From Aradus depressus (taxonomy: Eukaryota > Arthropoda > Insecta > Hemiptera > Aradidae), in NCBI GenBank assembly GCA_963662175.1, contig OY759218.1, forward strand, positions 18,628,480 to 18,692,479: a stretch of DNA of 64,000 nt, in the 5' to 3' direction. This document shows positions 10,749 through 19,782 of this stretch, in pieces; position 1 is the stretch's first letter; every line of letters begins with the position of its first letter. The position numbers were made by a program, and so were the translations under genes. Under the pieces are notes generated by a model, which was given only the letters and a program-made list of their open reading frames with translations, was not told the DNA's origin and ran no database searches.

Positions 10749-11185
10749 GTCCCCGAGTCTGACGTCTTTAAGATGAGGGGTCACCGAATCTTCAACATGA
10801 TCCAGCGGATACTTTGGATAAATTATCTGACGTGATTATGTATTAAGGGACTAGGTCTAATACACTAGGAAGAACATCACGTGTAATCTGAACCCCACGA
10901 ACTTGAAACACTAAAGGGATAAAAAAAACAAGGGTACATGGTCTGCTTCATGTACTCCTGAATTTCAGGCCTACGTGGGCTCACTTCTAAGAAGTCAAGA
11001 GCCCTGCTACCTGTAAAGATAGAAGTATGATTCGTTATTCAAACAAGTGACTGCGTGGGAACAAGTGACTCTAGTGACTGGAAATCACATTTTAGGTCTT
11101 AGGAGACTTCTAAAGAAATATATCCCAGAAATATGTGATCACCTATTGCTAATAGCATTATAATAACTCAGCCCTCTACTGTAAG
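10749..11185. other. No gene recognised
   Basis: Mid-GC sequence with no family match inside the window and no credible frame. Confidence 0.45.
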
Positions 11186-11450
11186 GATAATAATAATAAT
11201 AATAATTAGTATTGTTTTGAGGGATCACCCCTATACAATGGAGTCAGTGACCATTACTTTTACAATAATAACATGATAATGACACATATAAAAGAATACA
11301 CATATAAAACAATAATGACACATATAAAGGAACCTTTAACAAACTAAATAAATAACATAAATAAATAAAAAAAGTATAAATAAAATAAGTTATTACAAAT
11401 TAATAATAGTAATGCTGTAAGGATAATAGCTTTAAAATATATAATGGAAC
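11186..11450 (-). mobile_element. N1 copy 1 (LINE-type 3' fragment)
   Basis: It begins with (AAT)n, then GGGATCACCCCTATACAATG and GAGTCAGTGACCATTAC. The same order occurs at 40332-40740. Read on the minus strand this is a 3' end with a (TTA)n tail. It keeps GAGGGATCACCCC uninterrupted, giving the empty-site form of the hAT-like insertion in copy 2. Confidence 0.65.
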
Positions 11451-11503
11451 AATGAGTCGAGTCCCCATACACGATACACATTCCACTATTCATTTTTCAT
11501 ATA

Positions 11504-11809
11504 CTAGAACCATAAAGGTCCTACATTTCCTGGAGAAAACGAACACTGTATTTGTGAGGTTGGAAATGAAGGTAAATGTGGAGGAGGCTGTATTGGTGGC
11601 GGTGGAGATGGAGGTTTAGGTAGATGAGGCTGTATTGGAGGCGGTGGAGATGGAGGTTTAGGTGGAGGAGTCTGTATTGGAGGCGGTGGAGATGGAGGTT
11701 TAGGTGGATGAGGCTGTATTGGTGGCAGTAGAGATGGAGGTTTAGGTGGAGGAGGCTGTATTGGAGGCGGTAAAGATAGAGGTTTAGGTGGAGGAGGCTG
11801 CATTGATGC
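11504..11809 (-). CDS. Proline-rich repeat frame, possible exon or minisatellite
   Basis: A 42-bp unit (11577-11800, about five copies) reads on the minus strand as a 14-residue repeat KPPSPPPPIQPPPP. The frame stays open from a splice-acceptor-like CCCCTGTCTTCACCAG just upstream of the exon (plus-strand 11810-11825) to a stop at 11504. After the repeats it ends with SFPTSQIQCSFSPGNVGPLWF. A stop lies just beyond the acceptor, so it would have to be an internal or terminal exon. It may equally be a non-coding GGA/GGT minisatellite, since 42 is a multiple of three and a tract like this stays open by chance. No homologue was recognised. Confidence 0.3.
   Translation of the reverse strand, partial: ASMQPPPPKPLSLPPPIQPPPPKPPSLLPPIQPHPPKPPSPPPPIQTPPPKPPSPPPPIQPHLPKPPSPPPPIQPPPHLPSFPTSQIQCSFSPGNVGPLWF
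11577..11805 (+). repeat. 42-bp G-rich minisatellite
   Basis: Five to six copies of a unit built on GGAGGTTTAGGTGGAGGAGG plus CTGTATTGGAGGCGGTGGAGAT. Substitutions between copies are few. Runs of GG/GGG on the plus strand could form G-quadruplexes. Confidence 0.9.
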
Positions 11810-11829
11810 TGGTGAAGACAGGGGTGTAT

Positions 11830-13200
11830 ATCGGGCGAGGAGGAATAGATATAGATGGAGGCAGTAATACCTCTATCTTGACCGGCACCAATGCCAATGT
11901 GTCCAGCTCTGATTAATGAGAGTTTGACCAGAATCGGCCACTTTATTAAATGGCTTAACTACATTTTAACTCATAACTTCTATAAATTTTCATTTATCGA
12001 AAAAATTCTTTTAATTTATAGAGAAAAATACAAAGCGCATGACATATCTTTTTTCCAGGGATATCAGGTTTACAAGATATTTTCCAAAAACCAACTCGGA
12101 CAAAATTTGTTGATGCCTTTGCTTAATTTAAGCGAAAACAGTAAATTCTACCGAAAAATAGGTTCATTACAAAAACATTCTCTCATGAAATTTGCAACCA
12201 GCTGGTGTTGAATATGCATCAAAGATTCTTTCAACAATGCTGAAAGTTAAGTGCATTTATATGTTTTCTATGTTGATAATGAAAAAATTGAAAAGCCCTA
12301 ACTCTTTGAATTTTTTGGGAAAATCCACATTTTTGTACAAAATAAGATGTAGGAACCAACGAAAATTTTTAGCGTTAGTATTTTAGGGTTGTTGGGATTT
12401 CCGTTGAATGTAAGGTCCATTTTATAGGTTGGGTTTGTGAGAGTTAGGTAAATGATAATCTTGTCAGGAGCGGGGAGATTGAAGCTGTTCATCAAAGGTT
12501 GGGTCTCATGGAAAAAGACTGATTAGGCGCCGTCCAGAGTCCGGAAAAGTAAGACGGTGGAGGAATTAGCAATCAGGAGTCGATTGTAGGACTTTTGATC
12601 CCTGGAAAGCCCCTAATCAACGGTCATTTCCATGCCAACATGAGGGCAGGGTAAGCTACTCTCTTTGATCCTACCGTTTTAAACAGTCCAAACCTTTGAC
12701 CCCCACGGCTCACCCAATATAATCAAGGATCTGCGCAAATTCCCACTTTTTTTCTGCCCTATCCGATAATATTCCACTGACACTTTCCTAGTTAGTGAGA
12801 ATATTCATACCTCTTTGTCGAAATAATAATTCGAACTAAAGACTTTTCGGATAATGGAAAATGCGTATACCCGCGAATAGCCCTGAGGACTCGAGAGGGT
12901 GGTTGAAGACCATAGAATAAAACTGGATCCGTTACTCCAAGGAGTGGTAGTAAACTGAGCGCACCTGAACCTGACTGGGAGTTTCTCTACACTAAAATGC
13001 TGTATTTGTCTCCGTTATTTTTACGTAGAACTACGTCTTTTCCGGCTGTGTGGAGGGTTAAAGGGCGTCACGAAAATGTGTCACATTTTGAGAGCTTATT
13101 TCTCCTAAAATAATAATCGTAGAATAATGAACATAAATTTGTCAGGTCTTGTGTTGGTGTATTGCACAATAACATTTTTTTTAATAGTAATTTTTACAAA
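11830..13200. other. No gene recognised
   Basis: Mixed AT-rich and mid-GC sequence. The frames at 11891-12211 and 12192-12386 show no domains. No repeats shared with the rest of the window were noticed. Confidence 0.4.
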
Positions 13201-13690
13201 AACATGTGATGTGGCCACTTCAGGACTTCCTATTTCCCCTCACAAATCATACTGGCATTACTGAATATATGAAAGGGTTGAGATCTTAGTTGGCACATGT
13301 GACCAATCATCTCAAATTTCAGGTTCATAGCTACTATAGTTCTATAGTTTTGGAGTTAGCTCACATAGTTCCATTCCGAGTTTTCGCAGGTCATATTATT
13401 ATTAGAGCGCTCAAAATGTTCCAATCACATACACACAGACAGATATCTCGAAAACAGGAGTTTTCGCAGGTTATATGATTATTAGAGGGCTCAAAATGTT
13501 CCAATCGCATACATACAGACAGATATCTCGAAAATAGGAGTTTTCGCAGGTCATATTATTATTAGAGCGCTCAAAATGTTCCAATCGCATACACACAGAC
13601 AGATATCTCAAAAATGGTCAAATGGTCAAAACCTGTTCAGGGTAAGTGTTCATTGAAAACTCGATCTCAGATTTTAGCACGATAATATAT
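13200..13690 (+). repeat. R2 fragment with an 80-bp triplication
   Basis: It begins with TGATGTGGCCACTTCAGG and CATACTGGCATTACTG and passes AGTTGGCACATGTGACC to GATCTCAGATTTTAGCACG. Inside, an 80-bp block starting TTTTCGCAGGTNATATNATT and ending AGATATCTCGAAAANAGGAG occurs three times at 13381, 13461 and 13541. The triplication is local; other R2 copies have one such block. Confidence 0.8.
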
Positions 13691-14288
13691 ATATGTTGTT
13701 TTAGCAACACCATTCCCGTCTTATTTCCTCTTGACCACGATAGATATTTTAACGCTGATGAAGATAATGTATGTATCTTATGCAAAAGAGATAACGAAAA
13801 GTGAGGGAAACAGTAGCAGACTGTCAAAATGAAGAGAGTGGATCTGGGTTGGCAGGAACGCGGCGCTGTTCCCAGATAATTCTTATGAATGATAACAGAG
13901 ACTGACTGAACCTCTTATCTGCTCCAGTCAGACTTGACAAACTGTTATGTGGAAATAAAGGTCCCTATATGTGTTAGCAACTTCCCTTTCAGGCCCTTAT
14001 CAATACCTAAACCTCATTAAAACTTGTCCCAACCAACCCCTTTATCTTCTTCCAATACCGACTCCATTGTCTTCATGTCTTATTCTTTGGCAAAATTCAC
14101 AAACAGTACTCATCTCTCACATTATGGCATAATTTAAATATATATATATAGAAAAGTATGTACTCGAAGATTGGAAATCGAGTTTTTACATGCACAATGT
14201 AGTGAGGTTGGTCATTATTCTCATTAGAACTCATTCATAATTTATTTATTATTTATGATTTCTCATTTATGAATATAAAACATTTTTT
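13691..14288. other. No gene recognised
   Basis: Unassigned sequence with a TA microsatellite-like stretch at about 14130-14150. A short R2-like end may sit near 14155-14185. Confidence 0.45.
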
Positions 14289-15058
14289 TACTTCCCCAGC
14301 TATACAAAGTACAGGGAAAGTTATGTAATCGGTCAAAAATTCGATATGGAGTTTTTATTTTCCGACCCCTGATTCCAAATATGTAAACAAAATTGTGAGT
14401 ATAACTCCTGATAGAACGAATATATCGACCCGAAATTCTATATATATCTATATAACTTGGGTTCAATATAACCCATCTAGCGACATGATATTTAATATTT
14501 GAATACAAAACCCCAAAAGAACGACAGCTATCAATTTTCTGCCGAATCGACTGAAGGGAAGTAGAGGACCAGAGATGGGTAAGAACTTTTTTTTTATTTT
14601 TTAGGTTTTATGACTCATGCCCGGGCTTTAACTACAAGGTCATATCGCCTACTACCAGAGCGCTGTTTTGTCACTCTGGTGGACATGAGCCCGACTCTAC
14701 TGTGGAAGTCCTAAATTTTGCCTACCCTAAATTTTTATTCACTTAGGGCAGGGGTCTTTAACGAGTACCTGACATCGTACAGGCTCGGGATCATCGCTTA
14801 ACGTCCCATCCGAAGGACGGCGTGCTTAAGTTTTTTTTTTACTCCCAGATAAAATAAACTAAGGGCCTCGGTCGGGTTCGAACCCACGTTCTTGAGCTCA
14901 GAAGGTAAGCACGCACACCACTGAGCTACCGGCGCCCCTGGGTATGAACTTTTGAACTTCAATAACTGTCAATTTATTAAATGTATCGACACAAAATTAT
15001 AGACGAGGATTAAGTTCCTGAGTAAGGTAGTAGTTAATGAATTGGCGCTGGGGAAGTA
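14289..15058 (+). mobile_element. R1 copy, near full length, with nested SINE
   Basis: The left end TACTTCCCCAGC at 14289-14300 and right end GCTGGGGAAGTA at 15047-15058 form a perfect 12-bp inverted repeat. Internal R1 blocks are in order: TAATCGGTCAAAAATTCGAT, ATAACTCCTGATAGAACGAAT, CCGAATCGACTGAAGGGAAG, then after the SINE CAATAACTGTCAATTTATT and TGTATCGACACAAAATTATA. Removing the SINE restores the R1 order. Non-coding. Confidence 0.85.
14602..14937 (-). mobile_element. tS1 SINE, copy D, best-preserved head
   Basis: Complete minus-strand copy. Its tRNA head keeps a canonical B box (GGGTTCGAACCC, plus-strand 14874-14885) and an A box (plus-strand ACCACTGAGCTA near 14917-14928). A 15-bp TSD with one mismatch flanks it: TGGGTAAGAACTTTT at 14576-14590 and TGGGTATGAACTTTT at 14939-14953. 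It is inserted in R1. Confidence 0.92.
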
Positions 15059-15104
15059 AATTGCCGGTGAATATCTGTTTGTTCGGTAGGTTATACCTTG
15101 GTTT

Positions 15105-15380
15105 GTTTGTTATTGTGACTCATACCCGGGCTTTAACTTCGAGGTCTTATCGCTCACTACTCTTCACCTTCCGCCAGGAGGCGACGAATCGGGGTAGTCA
15201 GCCTCACTCATCAGCTTCCGCGGGATCCTGTCCGGGGTATCAACTCCACCCTAGGCCCGTCGTACAGCGGGCATTCGAAAACTACGAGTTCTGCAGTTGC
15301 AATCGCTTACTACCCTGAACATGATACATTTTACAAGATACCAATCTCAAAAAATCCGAAGGACGGCGTGCTCAAGGACG
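15105..15380 (-). mobile_element. tS1 SINE fragment with GC-rich insert, fused to R2
   Basis: The SINE tail side (GTTATTGTGACTCATACCCG) is at 15105-15160 and the GGACGGCGTGCTCAAGG block at 15358-15376. Between them about 190 bp is foreign, and its first 150 bp (about 15160-15310) are clearly GC-richer than the surroundings. After CTCAAGG it continues as GACGTGTTGTAATTG and R2, the same chimeric junction as at 8248. The frame at 15037-15318 crosses this chimera and is not a gene. Confidence 0.7.
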
Positions 15381-15399
15381 TGTTGTAATTGTGCAAAAA

Positions 15400-15640
15400 A
15401 CCGAAATCGAGTTTTCAACGGATTTTTACGTTTGAAGTTACCATGAACAAGTTTTAATCATTTTAGCGATGATGTCTGTCTGTATGATTGGAACTTTGAG
15501 AGCGTTCTAACTCGGAAAGCATTATAGTTCAAACTTCAAATTTGATATGAAGATGTCACATGTGCTAATTTAGACCTGAATACACTAAATTTAGTGTGAG
15601 GATTCAGTAACCGCTATGTAATTCAACTTACAGTTTGTCA
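15400..15640 (-). repeat. R2 fragment
   Basis: Minus-strand R2 end: GAGTTTTCAACGGATTTTTAC, AAGTTACCATGAACAAG, ATGATGTCTGTCTGTATG, GAGAGCGTTCTAACTCGG and GATGTCACATGTGCTAAT. Confidence 0.75.
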
Positions 15641-16165
15641 GTATACTGCCAATAAAATTAAATTTATTATCATGAAATTCTATATTTAATTTCAAAACCT
15701 CATAAAGACCACATCTATTAATTTTTATTGTAGATGGCCAATAGATTTTTTGAGTTAAGCTCCTCTCTAATCCCCCCTTCCCTAGGGCCGATTTGACTGA
15801 AAATCGACAGATCCTTATCGGTCACACATATAAAATTTCGTGTTGACACATTTATTTTACCGGGAGTTATCGTGTTCACAGGGAGAACATGACTTTTTCC
15901 TACATAACTTCCCCAAGGCAGAGGGGGCTCGACGCAGAAACTCCAATATTTACCGATGCGATGATACGAAATGTTATGTGTGTATCCAGAATCCCCTAAG
16001 AACGATACCTATTGTTTTTCAGCCAAATCGACCGAAGGGAAGGGAGGATAGGAGGGGGCTCGACTCAAAAACTAATAACTAATTGTGGTGAATCTACCCC
16101 AAAATCTTGATTAATTCGTGCTGGGTATATTCATTTCTGGTGATTAACCGAAGACTTTTTTTTCT
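15641..16165. mobile_element. R1 fragments, head-to-head
   Basis: It contains R1 modules in both orientations: GAGTTAAGCTCCTCTCTAAT and GGGAGTTATCGTGTTCACAG (minus sense), followed by CAGCCAAATCGACCGAAGGG and AATTCGTGCTGGG (plus sense). At least two R1 pieces were joined. Confidence 0.65.
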
Positions 16166-16614
16166 TGTTAAGAGAGAGGAGAGCGGTAGGGTTATTATAC
16201 ACGTGTAGAGCGACAGAGTATGACAGTAGGGAGAAGGGCTTGTGAATAACCCATAGGGCCTGTCGTCCTCCAATTAGAGATAGAGATAGCTTCTCTAAAT
16301 GCCATAAAAGTCGTGCGGCCCTTCTCAAAAAGTCATGTTCCTCTATATTGTATCTGCCCTTCTCTGCACCGCACCGCACCCTTGCTCCCTACTTTTACTG
16401 CCCTACGTGGCTCATACATCTCCCAAACACCTCTGTATCCGCCCACAATGTCCCCAGACCCTGTTCTTCATCTCGTTTTCTTATCACCAGAGCTCAGATA
16501 ATGAGCTCTACCTGTATTGTCCAATTGTCGGACAGTCATTTCTTACGTTTTATTTAAAAGTATTTATTTAGTGAAAAATGTGCAATGAAAGTGAAATCGT
16601 AATGCGTTCACATA
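16166..16614. other. No gene recognised
   Basis: Several overlapping short frames cover 16313-16571, but none has a domain. Local sequence such as CTGCACCGCACCGCACCC is mid-GC. Confidence 0.4.
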
Positions 16615-17236
16615 AGGACAACTATAGTAAGACATATTGTCATATACTGTCACAATAAATAACCCACACTATCCTGAGTAACGTTTTATTCGCTATTTTC
16701 TAAAATTACAACTATAATAAGACAGACTGTCACCTAATAAATAATCCACACTATCTTGAGTAACGTTTTATTAGCTATTTTCTAAAATTATAACTATAAT
16801 AAGACATATTGTCACAGACTGTCAATATATAATCCACACAATCCTGAGTAACGTTTTATTCGCTATTTTTTAAAATTACAACTATAATAAGACAGACTGT
16901 CACTTAATAAATAATCCACACTATCTTGAGTAACGTTTTATTAGCTATTTTCTAAAATTATAACTATGATAAGACATATTGTCACAGACTGTCAATATAT
17001 AATCCACACAATCCTGAGTAACGTTTTATTCGCTATTTTCTAAAATTACAACTATAATAAGACAGACTGTCACCTAATAAATAATCCACACTATCTTGAG
17101 TAACGTTTTATTAGATATTTTCTAAAATTATAACTATAATAAGACATATTGTCACAGACTGTCAATATATAATCCACACAATCCTGAGAAACGTATTATT
17201 CGCTATTTTCTAAAATTACAACTATAATAAGACAGA
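16615..17236 (+). repeat. 170-bp higher-order satellite (82 + 88 bp)
   Basis: The block GCTATTTTCTAAAATTA recurs at about 16692, 16774, 16862, 16944 and 17032. The spacings alternate 82 and 88 bp, so the true unit is a 170-bp dimer. Monomer types differ by ACAGACTGTCACCTAATAAA versus ACATATTGTCACAGACTGTC. Dimers are nearly identical to each other. The array abuts a J1 fragment. Confidence 0.9.
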
Positions 17237-18050
17237 CTCACCCAGTGGCGACACTCCCTAGGCACTGAGTTGTACTCAATTATAACTCACTGTCACTGCA
17301 GGTACTAAGGAGGTCTCTAGGCCATCTGCGCTTAAGGCGTTGGGGAATTGTGGAATGGAGTGCACGGACTAGAGAAATACTTTGGGAACTCTGGGACGAA
17401 ATTAACTTTTTCTACTTGGATTTAGCTATTTCGGTGATGAGAGGAAGGCTGAGGTCAGTATGGAGGGTCTTGTTAGAAATAAAGTTAAGAGCATTGACTA
17501 ATTTACGAAGGATTTTGGATTGAATATTGGAAAACTTGGCAGAACCCCAGAGTTTTCCTCCAGAGGTGTCTTCTTTTTTCTTCGTTGGACAATATTTCGG
17601 GACAATTGCAGGTCCCTTCTTCTGGTCACTATGAACCATGGTTCATAGTGACCAGAAGAAGGGACCTGCAATTGTCCCGAAATATTGTCCAACGAAGAAA
17701 AAAGAAGACATCTCTGGAGGAAAAAATGCCGGAAACAACGAAAAGTGGAACATCCCTGCGAAGTTTAAGAAACACAGAACCCCAGAGTTCAAGTCCGTAA
17801 GTCCAAGGTTTCAAAACTGCGTTGTATATAAGTCGTTTTATTTTTAAAGTTAATTTAGAACTTTTGTCTAGTAGTCTTAGTTTGTAGTGTCGTTCACTTC
17901 ATGTCTTTTCAGTCTCGTGTGGGGGTCCATGTTAATCGCTTGTCAAGTAGAAGGTCTAAAGATAGGATTATTGTTAAGGTATACTGAAGGGCAGGTATAA
18001 TTTCGACGTAGGGTGAAAATTATGTGAACTGACTTCTTGTCGTTCATAAA
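17237..18050 (-). pseudogene. J1-related LINE fragment, interrupted
   Basis: On the minus strand the translation includes WTYGLELWGSAKFSNIQSK and LRKLVNALNFISNKTLHTDL, matching the J1 thumb region but diverged from it. The part at 17775-18050 codes, with frameshifts, for the preceding region. A 220-bp palindromic insertion at 17555-17774 splits it. The right end of the array at 17236 marks its 3' side. It is inactive. Confidence 0.75.
17555..17774. mobile_element. Foldback element with perfect palindrome and 15-bp TSD
   Basis: A palindrome of about 172 bp (17553-17724), with 86-bp arms, no loop and one mismatch, is centred on GAACCATGGTTC. It is followed by a 50-bp single-copy tail. CAGAACCCCAGAGTT stands at 17540-17554 and again at 17775-17789, a 15-bp TSD in the J1 coding sequence. 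Each arm contains the HP hairpin CAGAAGA-A-GGGAC...GTCCC-GAAA. A TSD this long suggests retrotransposition rather than cut-and-paste. Confidence 0.85.
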
Positions 18051-18154
18051 AAGAATCAAATAAATAAAAATAAATAACTTATTTAACTTGTGTTACTAAT
18101 TATATTCTGGATAGGTTGCCATCAAGACCTTTTTCCGAATATATTCCAGCGACA

Positions 18155-18198
18155 TTAGCTCAAATCTGAGAATATATAAATTCTCAGATTTGGGCTAA
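18155..18198. repeat. Small 19-bp stem hairpin
   Basis: TTAGCTCAAATCTGAGAAT at 18155-18173 pairs with ATTCTCAGATTTGGGCTAA at 18180-18198, one mismatch, 6-nt loop. No loop motif or promoter was seen; it may be a tiny TIR relic. Confidence 0.7.
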
Positions 18199-18618
18199 TA
18201 TTATTATTTAGATGAATCACTTCTCAAGAAAACATGATCCATAAAAATGTAGTTGGTACAAGGAAGTCATACGTTTTCGCGTAACTCAAGGAAACGTCTA
18301 AAAAGAGGGATTTCAAAACCACATTTTAAGACGGTTTTAGGTATGTATCTGACAAACTGCGCATCCTTTGAAAAATTGTATTTCACAATACTAAAAGGCA
18401 CATTATACATGAATAATGTACCATTTAGTATTCTGTACAACTTTTATTTGAACGGATTTTCGATGAAAGACTTACGTCATTTCGCGACCAAAAACAACAC
18501 AATTCTGAGTGTGACATAGTTATACCCAGTAATGCCAGTATGTAATGAACTTAAGAGGATGGAGAGTGATTTGTACCAAAGTCTTGTAATGGCCACAATT
18601 GCCATGCGTTACAATTTA

Positions 18619-19407
18619 TATGTTACTGTTAATTTGATAAATCTGCTATTATGTATAATCACCGGTTATTTTATATAATAACCAAAAAACTGGTTAATAT
18701 GGCAAATTGAAAAAAAAATTATTACTTTATCTGGTTATTTTGTAAAATATCCAACGTGAACAGCTAAAGTGATTAATTTAGTTGAATTTACTAAGTTAAC
18801 TGGTTATTTTGTATAATAGCCAAACTAGTTTGGCTATTATACATAATTGTTGCTATTATAAATAAATAAGACAAATATTAGGTAGGTACTTATTTATTTG
18901 AACAAGGCAAACTGTCGTGACATTTTGAATTGCAAAGCACTAAACTTTTTTTGCACTTGCATTTTGACGATGTACATTTTCCTTTGCAGTTACATCTTTT
19001 AAACCCTTGACCACCTGCGATTGACAAGTTCCTATTGACTGCTATTTCCTAATAAATGTATATGTTTCCTAGAAAAGAAACAAAGCAATTTTTCCAAATA
19101 ATCTACATTCACGTTTATTCTCCCAGAATTAAAGAAAATTTCATTCCAGAAAACTGAATTTAGCATACTAGCCACAGGTTTTCAGCTATTATGCATAATA
19201 GCCAGTTAATATGATTAATTTGTGACAAAGGTAAAAAATTTATCATATTAACAAGGTGTGTTTTATATTATGTATAATAACTGGTTAATATGATAAATAT
19301 TAAGAAACTGTGAATAATTTGTCATATTAACCAAGAACGGTAGTTATTTTGTAAAATAACCAGTTATTATGTATAACAACTAAATTTATCAAATTAACAG
19401 TAACATA
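18619..19407 (-). mobile_element. TIR element with reiterated motifs and a Cys-rich gene relic
   Basis: TATGTTACTGTTAATTTGAT at the left is mirrored by ATCAAATTAACAGTAACATA at the right, flanked by TA; the R2 copy at 24.6 kb shows the uninterrupted site ACAATTTATAAATTACT. Motifs like CTGGTTATTTTGTATAATA are repeated many times on both sides (about 18650-18860 and 19180-19390). The centre carries the end of a protein gene on the minus strand. Confidence 0.75.
18890..19045 (-). pseudogene. C-terminal Cys-rich (CXC-type) relic of a transposon protein
   Basis: On the minus strand the frame reads NLSIAGGQGFKRCNCKGKC and continues CTSSKCKCKKSLVLCNSKCH before a stop at 18890-18892. The pattern CxCxxxCxxxxCxC with later CNSKCH resembles the Cys-rich tail found on integrase-type proteins of some insect transposons (KRBA2-like / Ginger-like annotations) and, more loosely, CXC domains. 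A stop lies upstream in frame, and only the last 50 or so codons survive. Assignment is from memory of the motif style and is tentative. Confidence 0.45.
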
Positions 19408-19782
19408 TACATTACTTAAAAATATTTCCTACAGAAATTTATTTTACATTCTTTGGGGCGCTCAGAGAACACGAGGGATTGGAAATTCAATTAGAAACAT
19501 TTTCATAGATGCAATCGTTCTTGTGTTAGGGCACTCACAAAGTTTCAGACACATACCCTACACAGACAGGCATCATCACGAAAATGGTCGAAAGGTCCTG
19601 AACAAAAGAGAGGCTTCAGGCCTTGAAACGTGAAAATCCGTTGAAAAAATCAATGAATTCACATTCATTCAAGGTCATAAATATAAGCAGTATCTTGTAA
19701 ATATACTCATGCATCGACGGCTCTTAAACCTAGAAATAAAGTGGTCTCAATTTTCATCGGATTTCGGCCAAATCAGATTTAT

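Noticed and set aside
17412..17847. Several mirrored open frames with identical peptides on both strands
   Set aside because: They are the two arms of the palindrome at 17.6 kb plus LINE flanks.
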